Assembly (NCBI GenBank): GCA_946886185.1
Contig: CAMPIC010000084.1
Location: 1-8,849 of the forward strand
Direction: 5' to 3'
Length of the DNA: 8,849 nt
DNA from: an uncultured bacterium
GTDB taxonomy: Bacteria; Eisenbacteria; RBG-16-71-46; CAIMUX01
How positions within the stretch are numbered: position 1 is the first letter of the stretch; every line of letters starts with the position of its first letter. A program made the translations under genes and the position numbers. This document shows, one piece after another, positions 6,564 to 8,849 of the stretch. The notes below the pieces were generated by a model. The model saw nothing but the letters and a program-made list of their open reading frames with translations, searched no databases and was not told where the DNA came from.

Positions 6564-7157
6564 ATGAACGACAAGCAAGTCAAAGAGCTCGCGCTTCAAG
6601 CGCTCGAAACCGAGCTCGGTGGAGTCGAGGTCTACAAGACTGCCCTCCAGTGTGTCGTGAACGACGATTTGCGGGAGGAGTGGGAAGAGTACCTGGAACA
6701 GACGGAACGGCACGTCGAGATCGTGACCACGCTGGTCGAAGAGCTGGGACTGGATCCCGAGGAAGAGACTCCCGGCCGCCTGGTCGTCCGCCACATCGGA
6801 GAGTCGCTGGTCAAAGCCATGAAGATGGCGCTCGAAACTGGGGAGAAGGAAGCCGGGCAGCTGGTGGCCACGGAATGCGTGCTCCACGCAGAGACGAAGG
6901 ACCATCAAAACTGGGAGCTGATCGGAGAGCTCGGCAAGAAGGCGAAGGGAGCAAAAGGCTCCGCACTCAAGAAAGCTCACGAAGAGGTGGAAGAGGAAGA
7001 GGACGAACACCTCTACCACACCATGGGGTGGTCTCGCGAGCTGTGGATCGAAGCGCTCGGCATGCCCGCTGTCTTGCCCCCTCCGGAAGAGGAAAAGGAC
7101 GTGAAGACCGCCATCGGCGCAGCGCGCGCGAAGAACGCTCGAACCCAGATGCTTTAG
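6564..7157 (+). CDS. Ferritin-like (four-helix bundle) domain protein of unknown function
   Basis: The 197-residue, strongly acidic, helical product resembles uncharacterised ferritin-like proteins related to the rubrerythrin/bacterioferritin fold. Four helices can be read: about 4-32, 35-62, 74-122 and 130-166. Candidate metal ligands are E17 or E22 (helix 1), H50 and E52 (helix 2), E104/E110 (helix 3) and the ExxH pair E146-H149 (helix 4). The usual first ExxH has Thr47 where Glu is expected. The C-terminus carries a proline-rich step (VLPPPEEE, 170-177) and a basic tail, a combination I recall from homologs in proteobacteria. A role in iron or oxidative stress is inferred from the fold only. 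The start is set by GGAGG six bases upstream. Divergent from the YtxH-type gene and followed by two hairpins, it is likely monocistronic. Confidence 0.85.
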   Translation: MNDKQVKELALQALETELGGVEVYKTALQCVVNDDLREEWEEYLEQTERHVEIVTTLVEELGLDPEEETPGRLVVRHIGESLVKAMKMALETGEKEAGQLVATECVLHAETKDHQNWELIGELGKKAKGAKGSALKKAHEEVEEEEDEHLYHTMGWSRELWIEALGMPAVLPPPEEEKDVKTAIGAARAKNARTQML

Positions 7158-7169
7158 TGATGAAGGCTT

Positions 7170-7212
7170 GCGGGGAACAAGCCGGGGTGACCGACCCTGG
7201 CTTGTTCCCCGC
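7170..7212 (+). terminator. Strong 19-bp hairpin after the ferritin-like gene (no T-tract)
   Basis: Bases 7170-7188 pair with 7194-7212, with 18 Watson-Crick pairs and one G-U, leaving a five-base loop (GACCG). It begins 12 bases after the stop codon. No T-run follows, so it may be a rho-assisted terminator, a 3'-end stabiliser, or part of a small RNA. Confidence 0.65.
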
Positions 7213-7248
7213 GGCCCCATCGCTTACCGGCCGATTCATTTTGGCCGC

Positions 7249-7294
7249 GACATGAAACGCCCGGCGACCTCGCGTCGCGGGGCGTTTTCATGTC
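7249..7294. terminator. Second hairpin with AAACGCCC/GGGGCGTTTT arms, probable bidirectional terminator
   Basis: Bases 7249-7262 pair with 7280-7294 with one bulged T (7285), and GCGAC (7264-7268) pairs with GTCGC (7274-7278) around a five-base loop after one G-G mismatch. A-run (7255-7257) and T-run (7285-7288) flank the GC-rich core, the usual shape of an intrinsic terminator that works in both directions. Confidence 0.7.
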
Positions 7295-7471
7295 TGGATG
7301 CGAGGAGTATCCCAGCCGCGGGCGAACGTGCACAATTCGACCGATCTACTGAGCATCGGTGCGCCGCCTGAATAGCGACACGCGCTCACGCGCGCCCCAG
7401 GGGACGCTCTCCGTCCGAGCGCAGCGCTCAGTGGCACGTCACGCGCAGAATGACGGCTGTCCACCTTTCAT

Positions 7472-7476
7472 GGAGG
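7472..7476 (+). promoter_or_regulatory. Ribosome binding site deciding the GTG start at 7486
   Basis: GGAGG lies nine bases before GTG 7486. The in-frame ATG at 7450 has no such site, so the shorter product is preferred. Confidence 0.65.
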
Positions 7477-7485
7477 AAGTCTTCC

Positions 7486-8094
7486 GTGTCCGATATGCAG
7501 GGGTCCGGGGACCACCAGGTCCGCAACAAACCCGGCGCCGCTCCGGTTCCCTCTTCACCGGAAGTGGATCTCGCGGACATTCCAGCTCCGGCAGGCAGCG
7601 AGTTTCGGCCGGACGATCGTTTCTATCGCGTGGAGCGCTCCTGGGTCGCCCTTCGTCAGGCGCGCGGAGGCACCATGACGCTGTTGACCTGGTCGATCCT
7701 GGCCGGCGTTCTCGGAATTCTCTCGATCTCGATCGATGGATCAGCCATGCAGTTGCTCTGGATCGGCTGGGCGATCACCGGCGCGGCGGCGGCAGCCAGC
7801 GCCCTGCTGTTGCCGGCGCTGAGCTATCGGCGGTTCCTCTATCGCGTTGACCAGACCCGCCTCCAGATTCGGCGCGGCTACCTGTGGCGCGCCGTGCATG
7901 ACGTTCCGCGCAACCGCATCCAGCACATCGATATCGGGCAGGGTCCTTTCGAGAGGATCTTCCAGCTGTGCCACGTAATCGTGCACACCGCGGGGACGAC
8001 CAGCGCCTCCGTGAAGCTCGATGGGCTCAGGGAGTCCAATGCCACTCGGCTGCGCGATGTTCTTCTGGTCGAGCGAGGGGATGATGCGGTCTGA
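7486..8094 (+). CDS. Bacterial PH (bPH2) domain membrane protein, YdbS-like
   Basis: From GTG 7486 the product is 202 residues. A hydrophilic, Pro/Ala-rich N-terminus (1-60) leads to two membrane helices (about 64-84 and 88-112) and a cytoplasmic bPH2 domain (about 114-195). The domain shows the family signature RRGYLWRAVHDVPRNRIQHI (129-148) followed by DIGQGPFER. This is the YdbS plan: two helices plus one PH-like domain. In Bacillus subtilis ydbS-ydbT belong to the SigW regulon and help resistance to certain envelope-active peptides; a similar envelope role here is inferred. The stop (8092-8094) lies inside the next gene, which starts 11 bases earlier at 8081, a 14-base overlap suggesting coupling and a joint complex. 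The N-terminal extension before the helices is longer than usual. Confidence 0.85.
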   Translation: MSDMQGSGDHQVRNKPGAAPVPSSPEVDLADIPAPAGSEFRPDDRFYRVERSWVALRQARGGTMTLLTWSILAGVLGILSISIDGSAMQLLWIGWAITGAAAAASALLLPALSYRRFLYRVDQTRLQIRRGYLWRAVHDVPRNRIQHIDIGQGPFERIFQLCHVIVHTAGTTSASVKLDGLRESNATRLRDVLLVERGDDAV

Positions 8095-8849
8095 GCTCGA
8101 GGGAGATTCTTCCCGAGCGTCGAGCCAGTTCGACGCGGAAGGATCCGGTTGGATCGGACTCGATCCGCGCACTCTGATTGTCGCGACGTTGCAGTCCGCG
8201 GTCCAAGCGGTGTTTCCGTTGCTGTTCGTGATCTTCTTCACGGCTGGACTGGCCGGAGTCCTTCTCATTCCACTCGTGGCGCTTCCATTTTTTGCGGAGG
8301 TGCTGCGCTACGCCTTCTTCGGCTATCGACTCGAACCGGAAGAGATCGTGGTGCGGGAAGGCGTCTTGCAACGAACCGTGCGTCACATTCCCTACGCGCG
8401 GATTCAAAATCTCGCCACGTCCGAAGGTCTGGTGCAACGCCTCCTCGGCGTGGTGCAGGTATCGGTCGAGACCGCAGGAGGAAAGGAGCCGGAGGCGCGA
8501 TTCCGGTGGATCTCCCGCGCGCGACATGAAGAGATCCACCAATGGATCCAAGATGCGCGCGTAGGGACCGCGTCTGGACGATCGACCTCGCAGGCTACTC
8601 GAGAAACGGACGATTCCGGCGCGAGCACCATCGAACCGCGGATCGCCGCACCGTCCTCCGCGACTCTCGAAGGAGAACGCGTTCTCTACCGGGCTTCGCT
8701 CAAGGACCTTCTGTTGCTCGGACTGTTCTCCGGGCGAGGTCTGGTGATTTTCGGCGCGCTGGCGTGGAACATGTGCCAGTTCGATGTGTGGGAGTTTTCC
8801 CCGTTACAGCGATGGGTGGATGCGCGGGTCCGCAATCTGGAATTCGATT
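8081..8849 (+). CDS. Bacterial PH-domain membrane protein, YdbT-like (partial, runs off window)
   Basis: This frame is open from ATG 8081 to the window end without a stop (256 codons). An N-terminal hydrophilic stretch (1-30) precedes two membrane helices (about 32-52 and 54-75). A bPH2 domain follows (about 78-160) with REGVLQRTVRHIPYARIQNL (92-111) and LLGVVQVSVETAGG. A low-complexity hydrophilic linker (about 162-205) leads to a second hydrophobic module starting LYRASLKDLLLLGLFSGRGL. This is the layout of YdbT proteins, which repeat the helix-pair plus PH unit two to three times in about 450-500 residues, so roughly half is missing. GAGGGG directly abuts ATG 8081; the adjacent ATG 8084 is equally possible. 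It overlaps the YdbS-like gene by 14 bases and is probably its partner subunit. Confidence 0.85.
   Translation, partial: MMRSELEGDSSRASSQFDAEGSGWIGLDPRTLIVATLQSAVQAVFPLLFVIFFTAGLAGVLLIPLVALPFFAEVLRYAFFGYRLEPEEIVVREGVLQRTVRHIPYARIQNLATSEGLVQRLLGVVQVSVETAGGKEPEARFRWISRARHEEIHQWIQDARVGTASGRSTSQATRETDDSGASTIEPRIAAPSSATLEGERVLYRASLKDLLLLGLFSGRGLVIFGALAWNMCQFDVWEFSPLQRWVDARVRNLEFD

Larger units (their letters stand above)
7158..7485. other. 328-base intergenic region with two hairpins and no gene
   Basis: The left half holds the two hairpins listed separately (7170-7212 and 7249-7294). The right half (7295-7485) holds a small inverted repeat (GAGCGC-A-GCGCTC, 7417-7429) and the ribosome binding site of the first PH-domain gene. 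The PH-domain operon promoter should lie here, but I find no hexamer pair worth naming. No tRNA-like or coding structure is seen. Confidence 0.5.

Noticed and set aside
6447..7220. 257-codon minus-strand open frame opposite the ferritin-like gene
   Set aside because: Leu/Phe/Val/His-rich pattern is the expected antisense of Glu/Lys-rich helices, and the plus strand carries a family-like protein with a good ribosome binding site.

Overview
The window is GC-rich, gene-dense bacterial chromosome. A lipoprotein carrying three envelope-type domains (YbaY/YscW-like, NlpE-N-like, META/HslJ-like) and the lack of Gram-positive-specific features point to a Gram-negative, double-membraned bacterium. Start codons are often GTG or TTG, and several are backed by strong GGAGG-type ribosome binding sites. 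I cannot name the species; an uncultured high-GC lineage is plausible. I see no tRNA, rRNA, CRISPR array, transposase, integrase or attachment site, and nothing that clearly marks a mobile island.

Left block (1-2498, + strand): the tail of an unidentified gene overlaps by ATGA a small zinc-ribbon membrane protein. This is followed by a large multi-pass GT-C-type membrane protein (possible lipid-linked-sugar glycosyltransferase). The three look like one translationally coupled unit. A convergent PepSY-type membrane protein (minus strand, 2495-3166) shares the CTAG tetranucleotide with the GT-C gene, so each strand reads its own TAG stop there.

Middle block (3167-5813): an intergenic stretch leads to a short stand-alone AroQ-type chorismate mutase, in which the position equivalent to the E. 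coli catalytic Gln88 appears to be Met. After it comes a 673-residue modular lipoprotein: lipobox, YbaY-like domain, a proline/glutamate-rich linker of about seven ~19-residue repeats, an NlpE-N-like CxxC domain, a middle module and a META domain. Its downstream gap is packed with palindromes.

Right block (5969-8849): a small YtxH-type membrane-anchored protein (minus) and a ferritin-like protein (plus) diverge from a shared 286-base region, suggesting stress- or envelope-related expression. The ferritin-like gene is followed by two strong hairpins in tandem, the second shaped like a terminator with a T-tract. Two overlapping genes for bacterial PH-domain membrane proteins (YdbS/YdbT type) then run to the window end; the second is cut off.

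Overall this reads as an envelope/stress-flavoured stretch of ordinary core and accessory genes. I found no convincing new defence or mobile system. The points most worth checking are the domain fusion and repeat linker of the lipoprotein, the active-site change in the chorismate mutase, the tandem hairpins after the ferritin-like gene and the palindrome cluster after the lipoprotein.
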